Source of the DNA: Diplolepis rosae
Lineage: Eukaryota > Arthropoda > Insecta > Hymenoptera > Diplolepididae
Assembly (NCBI GenBank): GCA_030998225.1
Contig: JAPYXD010000695.1
Location: forward strand, 4,507,001-4,571,000
DNA length: 64,000 nucleotides
Direction of reading: 5' to 3'
Of the stretch, positions 41,902-51,408 are shown piece after piece. The notes beneath the pieces were generated by a model. It was not told where the DNA came from. It ran no database searches and saw only the letters and a program-made list of their open reading frames with translations. Within the stretch, counting starts at the first letter, position 1; each line of letters begins with the position of its first letter. The position numbers were made by a program, and so were the translations under genes.

Positions 41902-43010
41902 TGTTACGAGCGACTATAAAGTCTCGCTCGAAAGTCGATTATGTAATCGACCTATCGAATTGAACTCGCGGGATTATGAATTTCGTAATAAATAAAAATA
42001 TGTTTAAATTAAGGAAACTCATATCTTATCTAAAGAAATGAGTTTCCCACGGAAAAGGAGCTGAAAATCATATAAAAAAGACCTTGGGAGAATCGTAGAA
42101 ACTTTCTACCTATAGATATTAGTTATAAAGAATAGATTTAAATATAAGCTTCATAATTGTATTTTCGCAGCCGTAAACATTTGGTTCGGCTTTAGAAAGT
42201 ATTGTAAATTGTAAATTGTAAATTAGTTTTAAGATTTTTCTGTAAGTTATATATCACTTCTATGTATACTAGTTTTAAGGATAAGGAAAGGTTAAGTCTG
42301 GACGGTAGGATTGAATAAATTAAGTTAGGATAGAACTAGGGATTTATAAAGGTAATATTTATTTCTATTTCAGATAGGCAAAAACTAAATGGAATGGTCA
42401 GCTAAATAGGTATAGGAACCAGTTAGTCACGTACACCTAAAAATATTTAAAATAGCATGTCTGGTCGCCAGAAGGGAGTAAAAAGTAATCCTTTAAGATT
42501 TACTGTTTTACTGCCTTCTGCGCTTTCACTGCAAGCACCATAAAAAGGTTGCAGCTGAGGCGAGAAGCTGGGACTGGGGTTTCTCCAGTCGGGCTTCTTC
42601 AGATTCGGATTTTTCCGGTCGAGCTTCTCCGGGAAGTTGGGCTGGGCCTAGCGAGGGCCAGCGTGTGAAATTGAGAGAGAGGGGATGCATGGGGGAGAGT
42701 TGTGAAAGGGGATGCGTGATTTGGTGGAGTGAAAGAAAGTTAGAATATTCCGAACTTCTGACGAGAATCGATCCTTTCAGTTATGACTCTGTACACTTTC
42801 GCGTAGGCCGGTATAATATTTTGTTGAAGTCCACACTTAACGTTTATAATTACGAACGTTAATATAATAAATACCAGTTTTACCCGAGCTTTGTGTTTTT
42901 CATTATTTTCCAATATTCGTATTTTCCCGGTTCTTTTCAAAGATTAGCACCGAGTAAGAATCCACCAATTACACGCGTCGCGTAAGTTGAACGTTCCGCG
43001 GCTCGTAACT
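41902..43010 (+). repeat. E1 5' LTR
   Basis: About 1.1 kb, beginning TGTTACGAGCGACTATAAAG and ending CGCGGCTCGTAAC; the last base is T here and A in the 3' LTR. It contains a possible TATA box (CATATAAAAAAGACC near 42067), several AATAAA motifs, and a GC-rich U-rich-poor patch at 42549-42630 that aligns poorly with the 3' LTR. The copy of the LTR start here has TGTT where the 3' LTR has TGTA. Confidence 0.9.
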
Positions 43011-43014
43011 TATA

Positions 43015-43032
43015 TGGGGGCTCGTCCGGGAT
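43015..43032 (+). promoter_or_regulatory. E1 primer binding site, tRNA-Pro
   Basis: TGGGGGCTCGTCCGGGAT, five bases after the LTR, is complementary to the 3' end of the common animal tRNA-Pro (it is also the known murine gammaretrovirus tRNA-Pro site). Against the tRNA-Pro gene at 4273-4344 it has two mismatches, both in the acceptor stem (GT in the site, AA expected). Confidence 0.85.
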
Positions 43033-45001
43033 CTTGGTGCGGGAAAATCGGAAAATTTTGAATATCGGAATCACATAACTTTGCGAGTGTAAGTGACAAG
43101 TGATTACTGCAAATTTATTTTGGACACATTTTGCTAAAAATAAATAGAAACACAGACATTCTTTGAAATAACTGTCAACCCACGTGCGGTAGAATATAAA
43201 CATTAGTGGCAGAAGTTCGGAACTCATCTTATACATTAAAACAACTTGTATAAAATTTCCGCGAGTGAAAGACTATTCGAACTTTGACAAATCAACTTGG
43301 ATAGTGTGTTTCGATCCGATTAACGAGTGTTAATAAATTATTTTTTGTGCTGACAATTCGATCCAGTGTTGAAGACTTGTTCATGCCTTTCCAATTTGTT
43401 CCTGATTTCTCGACTGCTGCTGACTATTGCTGACTGTTCCTGACTGTTCCTGATTGTTCCTGACTGTTCCTGATTGTTCCTGCGCTGTGTTGTTCTTCAA
43501 CGACTTCTAATGCAATTCAAAATCGACTTAAAGTAATTTTCTGATATTGGTGGATCGAGTAGCCAATTGAGGGAAATTACGAAAAGCGATTTTTCTTATT
43601 TTATGTTCATCGAGGGATTCGCATGCGGAGCGGCTTCAACCCATCATCGGAGGATTCAACGGATTCTGCTGCCACATCTCCAAGGATTATCTCCAAGGAT
43701 CATCTTCGAGGAAACCCTGCAAGTTTGTGTTAAGTGCGGGAGTGAACCTTTAATAAAAGAAAAAGGTCATTGTTTTCTCGAATTATAGTGTTATGCCAAC
43801 GAATTTGGATTATCAGTGCATATCAATAACTATACAGGACTGATGGTTAATGGACTTCAAAAGGTTTGGTTAGATTAAGTATTGTAAACTTTCTCTCTGT
43901 ATTATATATTCACCCGTCTTCTCGAATTTCGTATCTTATACGTATATATATATATATATATATATAATTTTTAAAATTTTTTAAATTTATTTTATGAATT
44001 TTAAAATTAAAGAATTTGGACTTGTATCCAAGGTCCATGATTCTGCTTGATATTTTGTATTCTCAGTTAAAAATTTTTCAATTCATATTTCCACTACATC
44101 TAATAAAAGTCTCCAGAGTAACTTACATTAAGTTTAATCTCAATTTAAGTAAATACTGACTTTTACTCAGATTCTGGTGCATATATGTGTGTATCATTTT
44201 AGATATAAAGCTTACTAATATTAAAATACTGCTACTAATATACTTATATTCTATAATACTAATAGTAGTATAATATTGATTTGTAGATTTGTAAATTTAA
44301 GAAACAATTTTCTAATTTGCAGTTACAGAGTGTTGAATGTTCTGATACTTGTATCTGGAAGCTCTGAAACTTGTAACAGGAACAATTTTGCGTTCTTGGT
44401 AACTGAAATTCTATGCAGCTACATATAACTGAAGGTTTTGTTACATTTTCTTAACTTTATGATAAATCTTACAAAATTCTGTTACGGTTTGATAGTTTTA
44501 GGATACATTCCACAAAAATCCAGTTGTTTTATAATATTAGGGAGAATTTCAGAAGATTCAGTGGATTTTTCTGCAGTTTCAAGATACCTTTACACAAAAC
44601 ATCATAAATCTCGTGAAATTTTACGTTGCCTTAGTAACATCAAAATTTTGTAAACTCTCGAACATTTCTGGTAGTGTATTTTTCTTTACCATAATATGCA
44701 AAATAGTAAATTTAATTTACCCTCCGTATGATGAAGAGTATCGGAAATAATATCTTCCTTTAAATTTTGAAGACCCAGAATCGGTAAAGTTTCTATTGTT
44801 AATACAGATTAATCTTCAATATCTCCCCAGAGATAACATTCGAATTAAGTCTTATTTCCACAAATTTCTGCAACTCATTCACTAATTTCCTTAAGCTTAT
44901 AAGTCAGCTTAGTATATTTTTGTGTTCTTTTTAATTAAATTAAATCCTATATCATAGAAAATTCGAAGAGGACTGGAGAATATAATAATCAATTCCTAAA
45001 T
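43033..45001 (+). other. E1 leader between primer site and gag
   Basis: About 2 kb, long for a Ty3/Gypsy leader. It holds a tandem TGACTGTTCC / TGATTGTTCC 10-mer array (about 43421-43482) and a (TA)n run near 43943-43966. Short open frames include one of 73 codons at 43567-43788 with no recognisable domain. A packaging or translation-control role is possible but not shown. Confidence 0.6.
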
Positions 45002-46378
45002 GTGAATGATGAAACAGAATCATTGCGAACAATAGACGATATCCACAACTCGAATGAAGTTGATGATTCTGACCTCGAGAGTGTTAATAACCTTAATAAT
45101 TCAATAACCAGTAATAATAGAGCAGGGTCCCAAGGTCTTAATCGAACACTGTTGCAAATCAATAGAGGAAACTTAGGCGATCTTAACGATATCATCCGTC
45201 GTCAGATCGAAATTCGCGAGGCGGAAAAATTGCGCGAAACGAGTAACCTAGCGGTAAATTTTCCGGGGAGGGATACTGTCTCTTCTCACGGTTCATCTCC
45301 AGAAATCTTGAAGGGGAGCGATATAAAAACCCTCAAAGTCCTCGTTGACCTCATTCCCACTTTTGAGGGAAACAATATCCCTGTTCAAACATTTGCACGG
45401 GAATGTAGGTTTGCTGAAGAGGGGGTATCGCGAAATCTTCTGCCTCTACTGATAAGACTCTTGAAAGCGAAAATCAAGGGAGAGGCTGAACTATATGTTA
45501 GAAACTTGCAGTTTGAATCTCTCGATGAGCTCTTGAATACTCTCGAAAGGGCGTTTGGAGCTTCCAAGACTCTTTTCCAGATTCAGGCAGAAATATCGCA
45601 ATTAAAACAAAATCAGGGAGAACTGATATTAAGTTACGCCGCCAGAGCTATGGAGTTGTTCTCGAAATTGTCAGAGATTGCAAAATCTCAATCCCCTGCC
45701 AATATAGCAGCCATCAAAATTCGAGAGTATGACTCCGAAGTAACTTCGTGTTTTTGCCTAGGTTTGCAGGGAGAACTAGAGTTTCGGGTTCGACAAAAAA
45801 ATCCCACAACCTTACAGCAAGCTATAAATTTTGCCATCGAATCAGAGCGTGAAGCATATCGTAGAAAGAGATCATATGGCGAAATTGAAGATTCCTTGCC
45901 CTCCACGTCCAGACAGCATCTAGAAAAGTTCTCAATCAGAGAACCAGCCAAAAAGAAATATAAGTCGGCGTACCATATCGATAATAGATACGCGCCGGTT
46001 CAAAATCCAAAAAGCAAGCTCACATGTTACACATGTGGGAAGGAAAATCACACTTCTAGAAACTGTCAGGAGCGAAAATTTAGGCCTTCAAATCACGGGT
46101 ACAAAATCAAACGAGACCGTTTAGATTCTAAAGAGGAAGGGAGACCCAAATGCGATTACTGTTCGAATTTCGGGCACACGCGTTTATCTTGCTTACTCCG
46201 AAGAGCTGAGGAGGCCGAAAAGGAGCTGGAAAGATTGCGGCAAAGACAATCTTCGTCAATCAGCAACGGTTCCAGGTCTTTAAACTCCTTGCATGCTCAT
46301 CGTCAGAGCACAACGATGAGCAGCCAAACCAAGCGCCAGTCAAACGCTCAGTGCTCTCAATCTCAGAAGAAAAATTAG
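45002..46378 (+). CDS. gag: E1 gag
   Basis: An open frame of 458 codons. The N-terminal third is acidic and Asn/Ser-rich. Residues about 110-230 resemble the retrotransposon gag (capsid-like) domain, with a LYVRNLQFESLDELLNTLERAF stretch split by short loops. Two CCHC zinc knuckles follow: Cys342 onward (CYTCGKENHTSRNC) and Cys384 onward (CDYCSNFGHTRLSC). The C-terminus is Ser/Gln-rich. The frame opens at 44939 and has no ATG before codon 217; GTG at 45002 is the best candidate for a mutated start. The stop at 46376-46378 lies inside pol, which is read in the -1 frame. An A-rich run (GAAAAAT) just before the stop could be the slip site. Gag packages the RNA in particles in the cytoplasm. Confidence 0.85.
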   Translation: MNDETESLRTIDDIHNSNEVDDSDLESVNNLNNSITSNNRAGSQGLNRTLLQINRGNLGDLNDIIRRQIEIREAEKLRETSNLAVNFPGRDTVSSHGSSPEILKGSDIKTLKVLVDLIPTFEGNNIPVQTFARECRFAEEGVSRNLLPLLIRLLKAKIKGEAELYVRNLQFESLDELLNTLERAFGASKTLFQIQAEISQLKQNQGELILSYAARAMELFSKLSEIAKSQSPANIAAIKIREYDSEVTSCFCLGLQGELEFRVRQKNPTTLQQAINFAIESEREAYRRKRSYGEIEDSLPSTSRQHLEKFSIREPAKKKYKSAYHIDNRYAPVQNPKSKLTCYTCGKENHTSRNCQERKFRPSNHGYKIKRDRLDSKEEGRPKCDYCSNFGHTRLSCLLRRAEEAEKELERLRQRQSSSISNGSRSLNSLHAHRQSTTMSSQTKRQSNAQCSQSQKKN

Positions 46379-49300
46379 CAAACGGTCCAAATATCGAGGT
46401 AGATTCGAATAAGCTCCATAATAAGAGGGCAACTCTTTTAATAGATACCGGAAGCGAACTTAATTTGTTAAAGGAATCGTGTATACGCGGAAAATTACGT
46501 CGCGATAAAATAATGATATACCACTTAGCTGGAATCGGGCAAGGTACATATAAAACACGAGGTAGCGTTCAATTAGAAATTTTAGGACGAACAGTAAAAT
46601 TCCATCTTGTTAGAGATAATTTTCCAATAACAATATGCGGGATATTAGGAATCGAATTTCTTAAAGAAAACTCTGCCACCCTAAAATTTGAAAATCAAAG
46701 CACCACACTCGATTTACCGTCGGTAGGTACTTCGAGTCCCTGCATGATTAATCTACCTGCCAGGTCGCGAAAACTTATCGCTTTGCCAATCGTAAAAACA
46801 AACTTACAAGAGGGTTATCTCAGAAAAATTAATGCGGGAACAGGTGTTTTTATAGGGGAAAGTTTAGTGAGGCCCGAAAACGGGGAAGTAAAAGTCTATG
46901 CTATTAACACAACCCTTCGTGATATCGAAATAACTATTCCTCCTGTAAAACTCGAGGAAATTGAAATTTTAGAAACTTCGATAGCCAATGTATCTAGTAA
47001 ACGAGACGAACCCAATAATAAACTTGAGAAGCAAGTCGCGGATAGACTCTCTAGATTGCTCAAAATCTTTGATTTCTCTACTCTCAATGATGAAGAAAAG
47101 AGCAGTCTATTAGGCCCAATAACCGAATTTTCTCATCGCTTCTATCTCGAAGGTGATGTCCTAGGCTCCACAGACGTTATTTCTCATGAGATACATACGA
47201 CCGACGAAACTCCTATCTTCCACAAACAGTACAGGCCCGCTGAAATACACAATAAAGAAATATTAAATCAAACAAAAAAACTATTGACTGACAATTTTAT
47301 CGAAGATTCTGATTCACCTTACAACTCACCAGTGTGGGTTGTTCCCAAAAAACCCGACCCCGACGGTAACAAACGATGGCGAATGGTTATAGACTTTCGC
47401 AAACTGAACGAGAAGACTGTAAAAGACGCTTATCCCTTACCAAATATCACACATATTCTCGATCAGCTAGGCGGTGCCCAATATTTTTCTACCCTCGTTC
47501 TTGCTATGGGCTTCCATCAAATAAAAATGCATCCTAATTCAAAGGCTAAGACTGGATTCTCAACTTTATATGGTCACTACCATTATAATAGGATGCCCTT
47601 TGGACTCAAAAACGCCCCTGCCACCTTCCAGCGATTAATGGATAAAATTCTCTCTGGTCTTCAAGGTGTAGAACTATTCGTCTACATGGACGATATAGTT
47701 ATTTACGCCAATTCCCTGGAAGAACATACAAGGAAGTTTAGAATTCTTCTTGAACGTTTAGATAAAGCAAATCTTACCTTGCAACTCGAAAAGTGTCTCT
47801 TCTTACGTAAAGAGGTCTGTTACCTCGGCCACGTTATCACCCAGGAAGGAGTTAAACCAGACCCGAAAAAGGTGGAAGCCGTTCGAAAATTTCCTCAGCC
47901 CAGAAACGCTAAAAATATTAAGCAATTCCTAGGACTTGCTGGATATTATCGCAGATTCATTCCCGATTTTTCCACAATCGCAAAGCCATTATCATTCCTG
48001 TTAAAAAAGAACGTTTTATTCAAATGGACTAATAGCCAACATGAATCTTTTAATAAATTAAAAGATATTCTATGTACTCACCCTTTATTGCAATACCCAG
48101 ATTTCAGCAAACCATTTATCGTTTCGTGTGATGCTTCTAATTATGGTATAGGTGGAGTTCTTAATCAAAACTTCGATGGTAAGAATCTTCCTATTGCCTA
48201 TGCCTCAAGAACAGTATCAGACGTAGAAATCAATTATGCAACCATAGAAAAAGAGTTGCTTGCAATCTTATTTTCCGTCGAAACTTTTCGCCCGTACCTA
48301 TATGGAAGAAAATTTACATTAGAAACAGATCATAGGCCCCTTGTATGGCTTCACAACGTGAAGAACCCAAATTCAAAGTTGGTTCGGTGGCGATACCGCC
48401 TGAACGAATATGATTATGAAATAATCTATAAAAAGGGAATCACAAATTTAAATGCTGATGCCCTTTCCAGAAACCCGAGCGATAACATAATGCAGTCTCA
48501 CCACGATATCATCGAAGATATTAAATTAAGCGAAGAATCAGATCCACTTGACTCCTTATCCACTCCAAGGCACAAGGTGTTGATTCCCCTGAATCGAACA
48601 CCTGTGTCTCTCCAGTACCCACCCGAATGCATCGAAGATGATATTCGTGTAGAGAATGCATTTCTTGAAACAAATATAGAATATAATGATATGAGTAAAA
48701 ATAAAAATAAATATTTTCCTTGCCAGGTTATCAAGGAAAGTATAAACGAACCTGATTCCAGTGACGAGGCCTTTGAGACAGCTAATGAGTATAGCGATGA
48801 TGAGGCTGATCAACTCATCATCCGGCTTGACCACGAGGAGGACGATCCGTCCAAAGGTGGTTGTAATTGTGTTGCCAAAAGAATGTCCCTCGGTCGTGAG
48901 GCGATCCCTAGCAAGGCTAGTTGTGACTGCACTACTCACATCGAGGGCAAAGTCTATCCGACTTGGCGAAGTCTATCCGACTTGATGATGTCTGAGCCGG
49001 CAGGTCGTGGGGCGATCCCTGGGAAAGCCAGCTGGACTGCACTACCCACACTTGTGTCCGGCGAAGACGATGTAGAAAGTGAAGAAGCTATATCTGAATC
49101 GGCAGGTCGTGGGGCTATCCCTGGGAAAACCAGCTGGACTGCACTACCCACACCTGTGTCTGATTCAGACAGTGGTGATGGCGATAAGGTCGTCTCTGAA
49201 ATCAGGATCAACTGTGACGATTATTTTATATTAAATGATACTAATATTTCTGGCAGCTTTGAATCTGGCGATTCTACACGAAAATACCTAAGCAAAACAG

Positions 49301-51012
49301 TCGGAAGAACGCAAATTTTTATGTGTGACCCCTATACAATTTTGACAGGGAATGAAAATAAAATTGCAAGAGAAATAACTCACCCTTGTCTTCCAGTAGC
49401 TCATGATGACTCGACTTTCGATAATCCCCATAGAAACGAAGAAACTATTGAGAATATGGCAGAATTTTTATCTAATTCTGACGAACCATTTTCTCCCACT
49501 TCCGAATTCTCCTGTATTCAAATCTCTAAGGAAAAACTTTTTATGCGCGATGATAATCTCGTGCTATTCATCCCAGCAGATTGTAGGTTAACCACTGAAA
49601 CAGGACAGGAATTAATACAACAAAACAGACTTAAATACGAAGATTTACAAAAAGAAGATACAGAAAATTTGCAAGTAGGAAACGTGATCGTAATTAAATA
49701 TGAAAATCATTGTGTTTTTAATATAATAATAAAACAAAGCTTTGATTCTAAACCTTACCTGGTAGATATCGTAGCTGCTCTATGGACATTAAAACACGCG
49801 ATGGATGAACTCAAAATAGAATCTGTTAGTATATCTAGAACTGGGAATGGGCTCAACCAAATTTCCTGGTCATCAATAGAAGACGAGCTTCGTAAACTTT
49901 TCGGTCAGGCAAATTATAAATTAACGATTTGTTATTGGGATGTAGAGACTCCAACCTTAACAGATAGAGAAAACATAATTCGTGAGCACCATTGTTCAGT
50001 CATGGGTGGCCATAAAGGGTCAACTAAAACTTACGATAGGATTCGCGAGAATTTCTACTGGCCCAATATGCGCGAACAAATTAGGAAATTCGTTCGAGAA
50101 TGCGAAACTTGTAAATTAAATAAAACGGTGAGAATTAAAACTAAAGCACCCATGCAAATTACAGACACACCTTCAGAGGCGTTTGAAAAAATAGAAATGG
50201 ACATAGTAGGCCCCTTACCTCAAACAGAATATGGTAATAAATATATTTTAACCATTCAAGACAATTTAACTAAATACTCAGATGCTATACCCTTACGTAG
50301 TACCGAATCCACAGCAATCGCCTCAGCCTTCGCTGAACATTTCATCACTCGTTTCGGATGTCCTCGTGTAATTCACACTGATCAGGGTAGCGACTTTACT
50401 AGCCAAGTTATGGCCACCTTTTGTAAAATATTTCGTATAAAGCACCTCAGATCGACAGCATTTCACCCTCAAGCATTAGGGTCCCTGGAAAGAAGTCATC
50501 ATGTTTTAATACAATATCTTAAGAACTATTGTGAAAAAAATAATTGGGACAGATGGCTTCGTTTCGCACTCTTTTCGTATAATACTTCTAAACACGAGGG
50601 TACAGGATTCACCCCACACGAATTAATATTCGGTAAAACAGCGCGAATCCCATCAGAATTTGCGAAAACTCAGCTGCCATTAACATACAACTTATACCTT
50701 AAAACACTAGCGGAAAAGTTAGTGAAAACCCAAGAAGAAGCTAGAGAACGACTCCATGCTGCGAAAGAACGCTCTAAGAAATATTATGATAAAAAATTAA
50801 ATGCTCAAACTTACGCAATAGGAGACCCTGTTTACCTCCAAAATAATACGAAATCCTCTAAGCTAGATTGCGAATATTCCGGTCCATATAAAATAATACA
50901 AATCTTCAACGACAACAATGTCGAATTGGATTTAGGTAAACAAAGAACCAGAATCGTGCATATGAACCGCCAGCGACCACAAACACTTAAAATTTTTCCG
51001 GATTCACTATAA
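46351..51012 (+). CDS. pol: E1 pol with an extra macro-like domain
   Basis: 1553 codons numbered from the GTG at 46351; it overlaps gag and is read by -1 frameshift. Domains in order: aspartic protease (DTG, Asp32); reverse transcriptase with YMDD (445-448); RNase H (DAS at 594 and TDHRPL); a spacer of about 470 residues; integrase with HHCC zinc finger (from His1214) and DDE triad Asp1284, Asp1344, Glu1380 (35 residues between the last two); GPY-like C-terminus. RT motif A, normally LDL, reads LVL at Val383, so a catalytic Asp is missing and the RT should be inactive. The spacer includes an acidic region, three GRGAIPGK-type repeats (about 847-940), and residues 1060-1196 that resemble a TARG1/OARD1-like macro domain. 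The frame is otherwise unbroken. Confidence 0.9.
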   Translation: MLSISEEKLANGPNIEVDSNKLHNKRATLLIDTGSELNLLKESCIRGKLRRDKIMIYHLAGIGQGTYKTRGSVQLEILGRTVKFHLVRDNFPITICGILGIEFLKENSATLKFENQSTTLDLPSVGTSSPCMINLPARSRKLIALPIVKTNLQEGYLRKINAGTGVFIGESLVRPENGEVKVYAINTTLRDIEITIPPVKLEEIEILETSIANVSSKRDEPNNKLEKQVADRLSRLLKIFDFSTLNDEEKSSLLGPITEFSHRFYLEGDVLGSTDVISHEIHTTDETPIFHKQYRPAEIHNKEILNQTKKLLTDNFIEDSDSPYNSPVWVVPKKPDPDGNKRWRMVIDFRKLNEKTVKDAYPLPNITHILDQLGGAQYFSTLVLAMGFHQIKMHPNSKAKTGFSTLYGHYHYNRMPFGLKNAPATFQRLMDKILSGLQGVELFVYMDDIVIYANSLEEHTRKFRILLERLDKANLTLQLEKCLFLRKEVCYLGHVITQEGVKPDPKKVEAVRKFPQPRNAKNIKQFLGLAGYYRRFIPDFSTIAKPLSFLLKKNVLFKWTNSQHESFNKLKDILCTHPLLQYPDFSKPFIVSCDASNYGIGGVLNQNFDGKNLPIAYASRTVSDVEINYATIEKELLAILFSVETFRPYLYGRKFTLETDHRPLVWLHNVKNPNSKLVRWRYRLNEYDYEIIYKKGITNLNADALSRNPSDNIMQSHHDIIEDIKLSEESDPLDSLSTPRHKVLIPLNRTPVSLQYPPECIEDDIRVENAFLETNIEYNDMSKNKNKYFPCQVIKESINEPDSSDEAFETANEYSDDEADQLIIRLDHEEDDPSKGGCNCVAKRMSLGREAIPSKASCDCTTHIEGKVYPTWRSLSDLMMSEPAGRGAIPGKASWTALPTLVSGEDDVESEEAISESAGRGAIPGKTSWTALPTPVSDSDSGDGDKVVSEIRINCDDYFILNDTNISGSFESGDSTRKYLSKTVGRTQIFMCDPYTILTGNENKIAREITHPCLPVAHDDSTFDNPHRNEETIENMAEFLSNSDEPFSPTSEFSCIQISKEKLFMRDDNLVLFIPADCRLTTETGQELIQQNRLKYEDLQKEDTENLQVGNVIVIKYENHCVFNIIIKQSFDSKPYLVDIVAALWTLKHAMDELKIESVSISRTGNGLNQISWSSIEDELRKLFGQANYKLTICYWDVETPTLTDRENIIREHHCSVMGGHKGSTKTYDRIRENFYWPNMREQIRKFVRECETCKLNKTVRIKTKAPMQITDTPSEAFEKIEMDIVGPLPQTEYGNKYILTIQDNLTKYSDAIPLRSTESTAIASAFAEHFITRFGCPRVIHTDQGSDFTSQVMATFCKIFRIKHLRSTAFHPQALGSLERSHHVLIQYLKNYCEKNNWDRWLRFALFSYNTSKHEGTGFTPHELIFGKTARIPSEFAKTQLPLTYNLYLKTLAEKLVKTQEEARERLHAAKERSKKYYDKKLNAQTYAIGDPVYLQNNTKSSKLDCEYSGPYKIIQIFNDNNVELDLGKQRTRIVHMNRQRPQTLKIFPDSL

Positions 51013-51321
51013 ATTCTTACAATTACAAATTATACACAACTGCAATCCAATTGACCCTAAAAAGCGAAATTAGATTAGAATAGGATAGGAAATTATCTTA
51101 TAAATATAAAACAAATTCATTTATCTTGGCACATTTATGAATATACTTATTATTTGTATTTTATTGTCTATCGAATTATATCGAATGTGTTAAGTTATAT
51201 CGAACGTATCGATTAATAGGCGCGAATTTCAAAACTCAATACTTCTTTTTTCCGTTTGACAGACTTTGCTCGAATGAAGATAGATAAATAGAATAATAAA
51301 TAAAGTAAAGATAAATTAAAA

Positions 51322-51352
<31 letters not shown>

Positions 51353-51408
51353 TAATTAGGGTACGGCAAGATATTTTCTGACGAAAAATCTTTTTATAAG
51401 GGCGGAGG
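51013..51408 (+). other. E1 3' region and polypurine tract
   Basis: About 400 bp without a frame after pol. It has a TA microsatellite with TAAATAAATAAATAA at 51322-51355. It ends with the polypurine tract ATAAGGGCGGAGG (51396-51408), directly before the 3' LTR, as required for plus-strand priming. Confidence 0.8.
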
